From: DATBLE01 sp046732255
GTDB taxonomy: Bacteria; Actinomycetota; Thermoleophilia; Gaiellales; Gaiellaceae
Assembly (NCBI GenBank): GCA_046732255.1
Contig: JBKPMR010000018.1
Span: forward strand, 1 to 64,000
Reading direction: 5' to 3'
Length of the DNA: 64,000 nucleotides
Made by a program: the position numbers and the translations under genes. Below are positions 1 to 6,057 of the stretch, piece by piece. The notes below the pieces were generated by a model. That model ran no database searches and was not told the DNA's origin. It worked only from the letters and a program-made list of their open reading frames with translations. How positions within the stretch are numbered: the first letter of the stretch is position 1; each line of letters starts with the position of its first letter.

Positions 1-647
1 TGGAGCAGGGCGCCAAGCTCGAATACGTCTCCCTCCAGAATCTCTCCCGCGCAACGTGGCACTTCGCGACGCACCATGCGCGCGTCGAGCGTGACGCCGA
101 GCTCGACTGGGTCGCCGGTGGGTTCGGCTCGAAGAAGGGTAAGACCCGCATCCAGAACGACCTCGCCGGGCAGGGAGCAACCTCGCGGGTGACGGGCGCG
201 TACTTCGCCGACGGCGACCAGCACCTCGACTACGACACCTTCCAGGAGCACATCGCTCCGAACACCACCTCCGACTTCGCCTTCAAGGGCGCGCTGCGCG
301 ACCAGGCGTCGACGGTCTGGCGAGGGATGATCCGGGTCGAGCACGAGGCCCAGAAGACGAACGCCTACCAGGAGAACCGGAACCTGCTCCTGTCCGACCA
401 GGCGCACGCCGACTCGATCCCCGGCCTCGAGATCCTCGCGAACGACGTGCGCTGCACCCACGGCGCGACGCTCGGCCAGGTCGACCGCGACCAGCTCTTC
501 TACCTCATGTCCCGCGGCCTGTCCCGCTCGGAGGCCGAGCGTCTGATCGTCCGCGGCTTCTTCCAGGACGTCCTCGACCGCATCGAGCTCGAGCCGGTTC
601 GCGAGGCGCTCGCGGACGCGCTCGAGGCGCGTATACCCCAGACCTGA
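1..647 (+). CDS. sufD: Fe-S cluster assembly protein SufD (5' end missing)
   Basis: The frame is open from base 3 and continues into the window, so the N-terminus lies upstream. SufD partners SufB and SufC in the cytosolic scaffold complex that builds Fe-S clusters. The visible part is the C-terminal SufBD beta-helix core: a stretch reading LEYVSLQNLSR, then GGFGSKKGKTR, then NTTSDFAFKGALRD and the conserved tail around SRGLSRSEAERLIVRGFF. The absence of the longer SufB N-terminus cannot be checked here; the tail and the position just before sufS favour SufD over SufB. The sufS start is 60 bases downstream. Confidence 0.9.
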   Translation, partial: EQGAKLEYVSLQNLSRATWHFATHHARVERDAELDWVAGGFGSKKGKTRIQNDLAGQGATSRVTGAYFADGDQHLDYDTFQEHIAPNTTSDFAFKGALRDQASTVWRGMIRVEHEAQKTNAYQENRNLLLSDQAHADSIPGLEILANDVRCTHGATLGQVDRDQLFYLMSRGLSRSEAERLIVRGFFQDVLDRIELEPVREALADALEARIPQT

Positions 648-707
648 CGCTCGCGGCGCCGCTGCGCCCGCCCGGCCGTGCCGGGGACGGTCTGTACGAT
701 TGAATCG

Positions 708-1952
708 ATGGCGGTCACTGAACAGACCACGCTCGACGCGCACGCTCTGCGCGCCGACTTTGCCGTCTTCGAGCAGCCGATTCACGGCAAGCCGCTCGCG
801 TTCCTCGACTCGGCGGTCACCTCGCAAAAGCCGCGTCAGGTGCTCGACGCGATGCGCGAGTTCTACGAGACCTCGTACTCGAACGTGCACCGCGGTGTCT
901 ACACGCTCTCCGAGCGGGCGACCGAGGGTTACGAAGGGGCGCGGGAGAAGGTACGCGCGTTCCTGAACGCGCCGTCGACGCGCGAGGTCGTGTTCGTGCG
1001 GCAGGCGACCGAGGGCCTGAACCTGGTCGCGTACGCGTGGGGGCTGGACAACCTCGGCCCAGGCGATCTGGCGATCGTCACCGAGCTCGAGCACCACTCC
1101 AACTTCGTCCCGTGGCAGCAGATCGCGAAGCGCACAGGCGCGGAGTTCCGGATGATCCCGATCGACGATCTCGGCGAGTTGCGGCTGGACCTCCTCGACG
1201 AGGTGGCGGCCGGGGGCAACGTCAAGGTCGTCGCTGCGAACCTCGTCTCCAACTCACTCGGCACGATCAACCCGATCGAGAAGCTCGCCGCGTGGGCACA
1301 CGACCACGGCGGGATCATGGTCGTCGACGCCGCGCAGGCCGCACCGCACCGGCGGATCGACGTCCAGACCCTCGGTGCCGACTTCGTCGCCTTCTCGTCC
1401 CACAAGATGTGCGGGCCGACCGGGGCCGGCGTGCTGTGGGGTCGCCGCGAGCTGCTGGAGTCGATGTCGCCGTTCAACTATGGCGGGTCGATGATCCGCT
1501 CGGTCAAGCTCGAGGAGACGCTCTGGAACGAGCTGCCGTACAAGTTCGAGGCCGGGACGCCCGCGATCGCGGAGGCCTACGGGCTCGGGATCGCGATCGA
1601 CTACCTCGAGGCCGTCGGGCTGGAGGCGATCGAGCGGCACGAGCACGAGCTCGCCGGGTATGCGCTCGAGCAGCTCGCGGAGCTGCCGTTCGTGACCGTC
1701 TACGGGCCGCCGCCGGATCGTCGGGTCGGCCTGGTCTCGTTCAACGTCGACGGCGTCCATCCCCACGACGTCGCCCAGGTGCTCGACTGGGAGGGCGTCG
1801 CGATCCGAGCCGGCCACCACTGCTGCCAGCCGCTGATGACGCGGCTCGGCGTTGCGGCGACGAACCGCGCCAGCTTCTACCTGTACACGATTCCCGACGA
1901 GATCGACCGGCTCGTCGCGGGCCTCAGGAAGGTCAAAGAGGTCCTCGGATGA
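708..1952 (+). CDS. sufS: Cysteine desulfurase SufS
   Basis: PLP-dependent class V aminotransferase that takes sulfur from cysteine as an enzyme persulfide and passes it to SufU. With the ATG at 708 the product has 414 residues, normal for SufS. The PLP lysine is K233 in the motif SSHKMCGPTGAG and the catalytic cysteine is C372 in RAGHHCCQPL, the group II (SufS) arrangement. A GTG at 678 would add ten residues, but the ATG is preceded by TACGAT seven bases upstream, fitting a possible leaderless start as well as co-transcription with sufD. sufU follows after a 184-base gap that holds a composite repeat. Confidence 0.95.
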   Translation: MAVTEQTTLDAHALRADFAVFEQPIHGKPLAFLDSAVTSQKPRQVLDAMREFYETSYSNVHRGVYTLSERATEGYEGAREKVRAFLNAPSTREVVFVRQATEGLNLVAYAWGLDNLGPGDLAIVTELEHHSNFVPWQQIAKRTGAEFRMIPIDDLGELRLDLLDEVAAGGNVKVVAANLVSNSLGTINPIEKLAAWAHDHGGIMVVDAAQAAPHRRIDVQTLGADFVAFSSHKMCGPTGAGVLWGRRELLESMSPFNYGGSMIRSVKLEETLWNELPYKFEAGTPAIAEAYGLGIAIDYLEAVGLEAIERHEHELAGYALEQLAELPFVTVYGPPPDRRVGLVSFNVDGVHPHDVAQVLDWEGVAIRAGHHCCQPLMTRLGVAATNRASFYLYTIPDEIDRLVAGLRKVKEVLG

Positions 1953-1983
1953 TCGGTCACATTCGGTGCTCGGGCGGGTTCCC

Positions 1984-2136
1984 GTCGCCGCGACCGACAC
2001 GGCGGGCGCGGCACAGGGCGGCTTGGCCTGAGACCAATCGCGAACACCGCCGGCGAAGCCGGCGGTGGAGCTCGGAAGGGGGCTCACGGGGGAAACCGGC
2101 TGTTTCCCCCGTGAAGCGAGCCGAAGGCGAGCGACG
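1984..2136 (+). repeat. Composite dispersed repeat, copy A (sufS-sufU gap)
   Basis: Three modules fill this gap. The first is CGCCGCGACCGACACGGCGG followed by GCGCGGC. The second is a hairpin, CCGCCGGC-gaa-GCCGGCGG. The third is GGCTCACGGGGGAAACCGGC followed by the complement of its G-run and ending GAGCCGAAGGCGAGCG, three bases before the sufU ATG. The same modules in the same order occur near 30,240-30,365 and 44,026-44,180. The third module forms a strong stem (CACGGGGGAAAC/GTTTCCCCCGTG). No transposase is present. Confidence 0.85.
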
Positions 2137-2571
2137 ATGAGCGAATTCGACCAGCTGTACCGCGAGGTCATCCTCGACCACTACAAGAACCCCCGCGGGC
2201 ACGGGGTGATGGCGGACGCCGACGCCCAGGCGGAGGGTCAGAATCCGCTCTGCGGAGACGAGGTCTCGATCTACGTCGCCTTCGGCGATGACGGGGACAC
2301 GATCGACGACGTCAAGTTCTCGGGTCGCGGCTGCGCGATCTCGCAGGCGGCGACGTCGATGCTCACGGAGATGGTGAGGGGCCGGAAGGCGAGCGAGGTG
2401 GCGGCGATGCCGAAGGAGGATCTCCTCGAGGAGATCGGGATCCCGCTGACGCCGGTTCGGCTCAAGTGCGCGATCCTCGGTCTGACCACGCTCAAGGTCG
2501 CGCTGCACAAGGGCAAGGGAACGCCGCTCCCCGAGGGCCTGGCCGAGCTCGACGAGCTCGAGCTCACTTAG
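2137..2571 (+). CDS. sufU: Fe-S cluster scaffold / sulfur acceptor SufU
   Basis: NifU/IscU-family protein of 144 residues that receives sulfur from SufS in Gram-positive-type Suf systems. Zinc and sulfur ligands are visible: C39 and D41 in NPLCGDEV, C66 in GRGCAISQAATSM and C111 in LKCAILGL. The insertion between the second and third cysteines (REGRK-type region, here MVRGRKASEVAAMPKED) is typical of SufU rather than IscU. The ATG at 2137 is chosen over an upstream in-frame ATG at 2065 because the extra 24 codons would be read through a dispersed repeat. The repeat ends three bases before this start. Confidence 0.94.
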   Translation: MSEFDQLYREVILDHYKNPRGHGVMADADAQAEGQNPLCGDEVSIYVAFGDDGDTIDDVKFSGRGCAISQAATSMLTEMVRGRKASEVAAMPKEDLLEEIGIPLTPVRLKCAILGLTTLKVALHKGKGTPLPEGLAELDELELT

Positions 2572-2589
2572 GGCTCCGGCAGGCCCACC

Positions 2590-2901
2590 GTGCCCGAGCT
2601 CGACGTGTGCCCGGTCGAGGAGCTTCCGCCGGGCGAGATGAAGATCGTCACCGCGGGGCTCGTCTCCGTCGGCGTCTACAACCTCGACGGGAAGTACTAC
2701 GCGATCGAGGACCGGTGCTCCCACGACGACGGGCCGCTCTGCGAGGGCGAGTACGACCCCGAGACGGGGGTCGTGATCTGTCCCCGCCACGGCGCGAACT
2801 TCGACATCCGGAGCGGCGAGGCGCTGACGCTCCCTGCCTTCGAGCCGGTCTCCGTGTATCCGGTCCGCGTCGTCGACGGGATCGTCAAGGTCGAGATCTG
2901 A
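2590..2901 (+). CDS. Rieske-type [2Fe-2S] ferredoxin
   Basis: A 103-residue soluble Rieske domain. The cluster ligands are C43 and H45 (RCSHDDGPLCEG) and C64 and H67 (VICPRHGANFDI), the C-x-H...C-x2-H pattern of NirD-like and dioxygenase ferredoxins. It starts with GTG 18 bases after sufU and is therefore the last gene of the suf operon; the same placement is common for the 'non-heme iron oxygenase ferredoxin subunit' of actinobacterial suf clusters. Its electron partner is not evident here. A role as an electron or cluster carrier in Fe-S assembly is inferred from context. Confidence 0.85.
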   Translation: MPELDVCPVEELPPGEMKIVTAGLVSVGVYNLDGKYYAIEDRCSHDDGPLCEGEYDPETGVVICPRHGANFDIRSGEALTLPAFEPVSVYPVRVVDGIVKVEI

Positions 2902-2936
2902 GCCTCGCCGCAAGGGCGCCCGCCTCGTCTCGATCC

Positions 2937-2967
2937 GACATGTCCGGTGCCAGGCACCGGACATGTC
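2937..2967. repeat. 31-bp perfect palindrome (GTCCGGTGCC type)
   Basis: Fifteen-base arms GACATGTCCGGTGCC and its exact complement flank a single central A. It lies 36 bases after the Rieske gene. A sister palindrome starts 50 bases downstream with the same inner arm (CGTCCGGTGCC) but a different outer arm, so pairing is kept while sequence changes. Confidence 0.9.
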
Positions 2968-3017
2968 CGCTCTTGTCAGGACGCCGCTCACCATGCGGGC
3001 GGCCTTGTCCAAGAGCG

Positions 3018-3046
3018 CCACGTCCGGTGCCTGGCACCGGACGTGG
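3018..3046. repeat. 29-bp perfect palindrome, sister of the one at 2937
   Basis: Arms CCACGTCCGGTGCC and complement around a single central T. It ends about 30 bases before the O-methyltransferase start. Together with the copy at 2937 it forms a closely spaced pair of extragenic palindromes. Confidence 0.9.
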
Positions 3047-3076
3047 CTCGGATGGCCGTGCCATAAGCTGCCGAGC

Positions 3077-3676
3077 GTGCTCGACGAACGCGTGCGCGCC
3101 GTGCTCTCCAGGCTCGAAGCGGAGGACGCCGACGAACGCGCCCGCGGGGTCGACCGTGCGCAGCGGGCGCGGGCGGTGGCCCCTTCGACCGGGCGCCTCC
3201 TGTTCGGGCTCGTGGCGCCGCAGAATGCCTGCGAGGTACTCGAGGTCGGCGGCTCGCGCGGCTACTCGACGATCTGGCTCGCGGCTGCCGCCCGGATCCT
3301 CGGAGGACGCGTTGTCTCGATCGAGAACGACGCAGTTAAGTGCGAGGCGTGGCGGCGGAACGTCGACGAGGCAGGGCTCGGCGACTGGGCGGAGCTCGTC
3401 GAAGGCGACGCGCACGGCCGCCTCGTCGAGCTCGAAGACATCTTCGACGTCGTCTTCATCGACGCCGAGAAGGAGGACTACGAGCGCTACTTCGAGCTCG
3501 CCCGCCCGAAGGTCGAGCCCGGGGGCCTGGTCGTCGCCGACAACGTCCTCTCGCACGAGGAGACGCTGGGCGCGTACTCGCGCGCGCGGCAGGCGGATCC
3601 CGACCTGGTGAGCGTCACGGTGCCGCTCGATCGTGGGCTCGAGCTGAGCGTCGTCCTCACCCAATCGGTAGAGTGA
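3077..3676 (+). CDS. SAM-dependent O-methyltransferase (catechol-type family)
   Basis: A 199-residue class I methyltransferase of the O-methyltransferase family 3 (COMT/CCoAOMT-like). The SAM-binding motif I is LEVGGSRGYSTIWLA, followed by an acidic residue at the end of strand 2 (VSIENDAVK) and the metal/substrate strand VVFIDAEKEDYERYF, VVADNVL. The substrate is not predictable. The GTG at 3077 is chosen because the longer frame (ATG at 2963) would be read through the palindromes, and because TAAGCT sits seven bases before this GTG, the pattern of a leaderless transcript. The gene is followed by a candidate RNA and repeats. Confidence 0.82.
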   Translation: MLDERVRAVLSRLEAEDADERARGVDRAQRARAVAPSTGRLLFGLVAPQNACEVLEVGGSRGYSTIWLAAAARILGGRVVSIENDAVKCEAWRRNVDEAGLGDWAELVEGDAHGRLVELEDIFDVVFIDAEKEDYERYFELARPKVEPGGLVVADNVLSHEETLGAYSRARQADPDLVSVTVPLDRGLELSVVLTQSVE

Positions 3677-3734
3677 GATCACCGCGGAAAGGAGGTGGTC
3701 CGACTTGAGCGATGACAGTACGGGCAGTGGAGGT

Positions 3735-3897
3735 GCCAGCCGGTAGGGGCGTGTCCCCGGACCCATAGAGGGGAATCGCCTAGCCAGCGTAGGGGACTCG
3801 CTGTGAGCGCCGCCGCCCGGGTGGACGAGGGCGGCAGGAAGCGCCCCTGCTAATACAGGCTGGTTGACCGGATACGAGGGCCGCGCAAGCGGCCCTC
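3735..3897 (+). ncRNA. Candidate structured RNA of unknown family
   Basis: The stretch after the methyltransferase has no credible CDS but folds well by eye. An outer helix GCCAGCC (3735-3741) pairs with GGCTGGT (3858-3864). A long-range helix AGGGGCG (3745-3751) pairs with CGCCCCT (3842-3848). Inside are two hairpins, CAGCG/CGCTG (3785-3803) and GCCGCCC/GGGCGGC (3812-3835). It ends with a 9-bp stem closed by a GCAA tetraloop (3876-3897), a likely terminator. AAAGGAGGTGG lies just upstream (3688-3698). Short matches to c-di-AMP (ydaO-yuaA) aptamer core strings occur (GGGGAATC, GTAGGG, GCTAA), but no gene follows on this strand, so family assignment is open. Confidence 0.4.
3876..3897 (+). terminator. 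GNRA-capped hairpin terminator
   Basis: GAGGGCCGC, loop GCAA, GCGGCCCTC: a perfect 9-bp stem with a stable tetraloop. No T-run follows. It closes the candidate RNA and would end transcription from the methyltransferase side. Confidence 0.6.
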
Positions 3898-3906
3898 GGT
3901 CCATTC

Positions 3907-3950
3907 ATGAGCACAGAGAGGGACTGGCCCCACGGGCCTGTCCCCGGTTC
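3907..3950 (+). repeat. GGGAC-palindrome repeat, tandem copy 1
   Basis: A 44-bp unit beginning ATGAGCACAGAGAGGGACT and ending CCTGTCCCCGGTTC. Its stem is GGGAC-t-GGCCC / GGGCC-t-GTCCC. The next copy starts 48 bases later and differs mainly by paired changes inside the stem. Confidence 0.9.
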
Positions 3951-3954
3951 GTTG

Positions 3955-3998
3955 ATGAGCACGGAGAGGGACAGGTCTTACAGACCTGTCCCCGGTTC
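3955..3998 (+). repeat. GGGACAGGTCT palindrome repeat, tandem copy 2
   Basis: A 44-bp unit beginning ATGAGCACGGAGAGGGACAG. Its stem is a perfect GGGACAGGTCT / AGACCTGTCCC with loop TAC. An inverted copy lies at 6014-6057 and a related one inside the start of gltB at 59,788. It separates the + strand RNA from the convergent lipoprotein gene. Confidence 0.92.
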
Positions 3999-4003
3999 CT
4001 TTC

Positions 4004-4504
4004 TTAAGGCCCCGAACCTGCGTCCAGCAGGCTGCTGATGTCGTAGCCCTTGTCCTTGTAGGCCTGCTGAAGGCTGATCAGCTCCTGGATCGACCTGGCG
4101 CCGAAGAGCGCCGCGATCGCTGCGGAGGGGTCCTTCGCCTTGTTCACCGCGGCGGCCAGCTTCGGCAGATCGTCCGCGAGGCCGCGCACACCTGCGACCA
4201 GGCGCGTGTGGAGATCCTGGACCGCCACCGGCGGGTTCAACGCCGCGATCTTGCCGGCGAAGGAACGCAGGGACTCCTGCAGATTCGGGATGTCGCTCTC
4301 CTTCAACTTCGTGGAGGCACTGATCGACTGCCGAACCTGAGCGCCGACCTGGTTCGACAGCTGCTGGAGCTTCGCCTGGTATTGCGCCTTGGTGAGCGGC
4401 GCACTCGTCGTCTCGCTGCCGCCCCCGCCCCCGCCGCACCCGGCGGCGAGCAGGCCGGACGTCGCGAGGACGACGGCGACCCTGCGCGCCGAGCCGGTGG
4501 CCAT
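4004..4504 (-). CDS. Hypothetical lipoprotein
   Basis: A 166-residue secreted protein with a short positive N-terminus, a hydrophobic stretch and the lipobox LLAAGC (lipid-modified C23), followed by a Gly-rich linker. The mature part is largely helical, with heptad-like hydrophobic spacing, and contains no recognised enzymatic motif; the region AQYQAKLQQLSNQVGAQVRQ looks like a coiled coil. It is the last gene of a minus-strand group dcd-SDR-lipoprotein, 15 bases after the SDR. It probably sits on the outer face of the membrane. Function is unknown. Confidence 0.7.
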   Translation of the reverse strand: MATGSARRVAVVLATSGLLAAGCGGGGGGSETTSAPLTKAQYQAKLQQLSNQVGAQVRQSISASTKLKESDIPNLQESLRSFAGKIAALNPPVAVQDLHTRLVAGVRGLADDLPKLAAAVNKAKDPSAAIAALFGARSIQELISLQQAYKDKGYDISSLLDAGSGP

Positions 4505-4519
4505 CGAGGCGACCCTACC

Positions 4520-5404
4520 TCACACTGCGCGCCGGAGCTGCTCGTCGAGCGGGATCGGTTCGATCCCGAACACGTCGCGGGCCGGAGCGATGTTGCCGAC
4601 GTTGTCGCCCGCCTCGAGCATCGTCAGCTGGTCGCGCGTGAGCGGCGGGTTCGGCAGCCGCTCGACCACCGTTGCCCCGACCCGCGCGACGGACACGGGC
4701 ACGTGCATCCGGCGCCGCCGCTTGCCGAGCGTCCGTGCGATCCTCTGGTAGAGCTCGTTCCAGGTCACGCGGTCGGGGCCGCCGAGGTCGAAGGTCCGAT
4801 TGGCCGCATCGGGGTGGTCGATCGCAGCGGCGAAGAACGACGCGACGTCGTCGACCCAGATCGGCTGGAGGCGCCGCTCCCCGCTCCCGACCACGGGCGT
4901 GACGGGCGACCAGCGCACCTGCCTGACGAAGAGCGGGAGCGCACCGCCATCGCGTCCGAACACGAAGCTGGGCCGGAAGATCACATGCTCGATCCCGGAG
5001 GCCCGCACCGCCTGCTCCATGTCCCACTTGGACGCGTAGTACGGGACGAGCGTCCGCGTCTGCTCCGAGACGCCGAGCGCGCTCATCAGCACCAAGCGGC
5101 GCACCCCTGCGGCCTTCGCCTCAGCGACGACGTTCTGCGTCCCCTCGGTCATCACGCGCCGGAAGTCGGACGGGCTCCCGGAGATGATCGAGACCAGGTG
5201 GACGACCGTTTCGCAGCCCTCCGCCGCAGCCTGGAGGCCGGCCGCGGTGGTGACGTCGCCCTGGACGAGCTCACACCCCCACGTCTTCAGTGGGCCGGCC
5301 TTCTCCGGTTTGCGCACGAGGCAGCGAACGTCGCGCTCCTGAGCCCGTAGGGCGTGGACGACCTTCGGCCCGATGAACCCGGTGCCGCCGGTGACGAGGA
5401 TCAC
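4520..5404 (-). CDS. NAD(P)-binding SDR, NDUFA9-like epimerase family
   Basis: A 294-residue atypical short-chain dehydrogenase. The Rossmann motif TGGTGFIGPKVV is at the very N-terminus, with the second-strand basic patch CLVRKPEK and the conserved VVHLVS segment. A YASKWDMEQAVR motif replaces the usual YxxxK site, as in NDUFA9-like and NmrA-like proteins, which often bind NAD(P) without classical epimerase chemistry. The start is GTG overlapping the dcd stop (GTGA), so the two genes are translationally coupled. Substrate unknown; a quinone- or lipid-related role is suggested by family only. Confidence 0.75.
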   Translation of the reverse strand: MILVTGGTGFIGPKVVHALRAQERDVRCLVRKPEKAGPLKTWGCELVQGDVTTAAGLQAAAEGCETVVHLVSIISGSPSDFRRVMTEGTQNVVAEAKAAGVRRLVLMSALGVSEQTRTLVPYYASKWDMEQAVRASGIEHVIFRPSFVFGRDGGALPLFVRQVRWSPVTPVVGSGERRLQPIWVDDVASFFAAAIDHPDAANRTFDLGGPDRVTWNELYQRIARTLGKRRRRMHVPVSVARVGATVVERLPNPPLTRDQLTMLEAGDNVGNIAPARDVFGIEPIPLDEQLRRAV

Positions 5405-5964
5405 GTCTGGAAATTACGCCAGTAGCGGCTCGGCGTCGGTCCCTGCTGACCCTGGTACTTCGACCCGAGCCCGTCGCTGCCGTAAGGATTTGCCGACGGC
5501 TCGGACATCTGCACGAACGAGAGCTGGCCGATCTTCATCCCGTGGTAGATCGTGATCGGCAGGTTGGCGACGTTGGACAGCTCCAAGGTCACATGTCCGT
5601 TCCAGCCGGGGTCGATGAATCCGGCGGTCGAGTGGATCAGCAGCCCGAGCCTCCCCAAACTGCTCTTCCCCTCCAACCGAGCAACGAGATCGTCCGGGAG
5701 CCGGATGCGCTCCAGCGTCGAGCCGAGCACGAACTCGCCCGGATGGAGAATGAACGGCTCGCCGTCGACCTCGACCAGCTCGGTCAGGTCTTCCTGCTCC
5801 TCCTTGACGTCGATGAACGGGTAGCGGGAGTTGCGGAAGACGCGGAAGTAGCGGTCGACGCGCACGTCCACGCTGGACGGTTGCAGGAGCGAAGCGTCGT
5901 ACGGGTCGATCTCGATCCGGCCTTCGGAGAGCAGGCGCTCGATCGTCCGGTCGGAGAGGACCAC
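5401..5964 (-). CDS. dcd: dCTP deaminase
   Basis: A 187-residue trimeric enzyme that converts dCTP to dUTP (in bifunctional relatives directly to dUMP), supplying thymidylate synthesis. Conserved blocks are VLSDRTIERLL at the start, LHPGEFVLGSTLERI, KSSLGRLGLLIHSTAGFID and the active-site segment GHVTLELSN, in which the glutamate activates water. The GTG at 5964 gives the family-typical M-x-LSD start; the upstream ATG at 6012 would add an arginine-rich leader not seen in the family. The sequence alone does not tell mono- from bifunctional forms. Confidence 0.92.
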   Translation of the reverse strand: MVLSDRTIERLLSEGRIEIDPYDASLLQPSSVDVRVDRYFRVFRNSRYPFIDVKEEQEDLTELVEVDGEPFILHPGEFVLGSTLERIRLPDDLVARLEGKSSLGRLGLLIHSTAGFIDPGWNGHVTLELSNVANLPITIYHGMKIGQLSFVQMSEPSANPYGSDGLGSKYQGQQGPTPSRYWRNFQT

Positions 5965-6013
5965 GCCGCCGATTCTACGTCGGCGGCGCGGTCCTCCTCT
6001 CTGCGCGGTCAAA

Positions 6014-6057
6014 GGAGCCGGGGACAGGTCTGTAAGACCTGTCCCTCTCTGCGCTCA
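6014..6057 (-). repeat. GGGACAGGTCT palindrome repeat, inverted copy
   Basis: On the minus strand this reads ATGAGCGCAGAGAGGGACAG then the palindrome and CCCCGGCTCC, almost base-for-base the unit at 3955-3998. It abuts the stop codon of the solute-binding protein gene at 6058 and fills the gap before dcd. Confidence 0.9.

Noticed and set aside
3711..3767. Short ORF (ATG at 3713) inside the candidate RNA
   Set aside because: Eighteen codons, poor distance to AAAGGAGGTG, and it overlaps the pairing regions; nothing supports translation.
3735..3864. c-di-AMP (ydaO-yuaA) riboswitch
   Set aside because: Only short core-like strings match, spacing differs, the AGCTAAC core is altered and no gene follows. 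Kept as an unassigned RNA candidate only.
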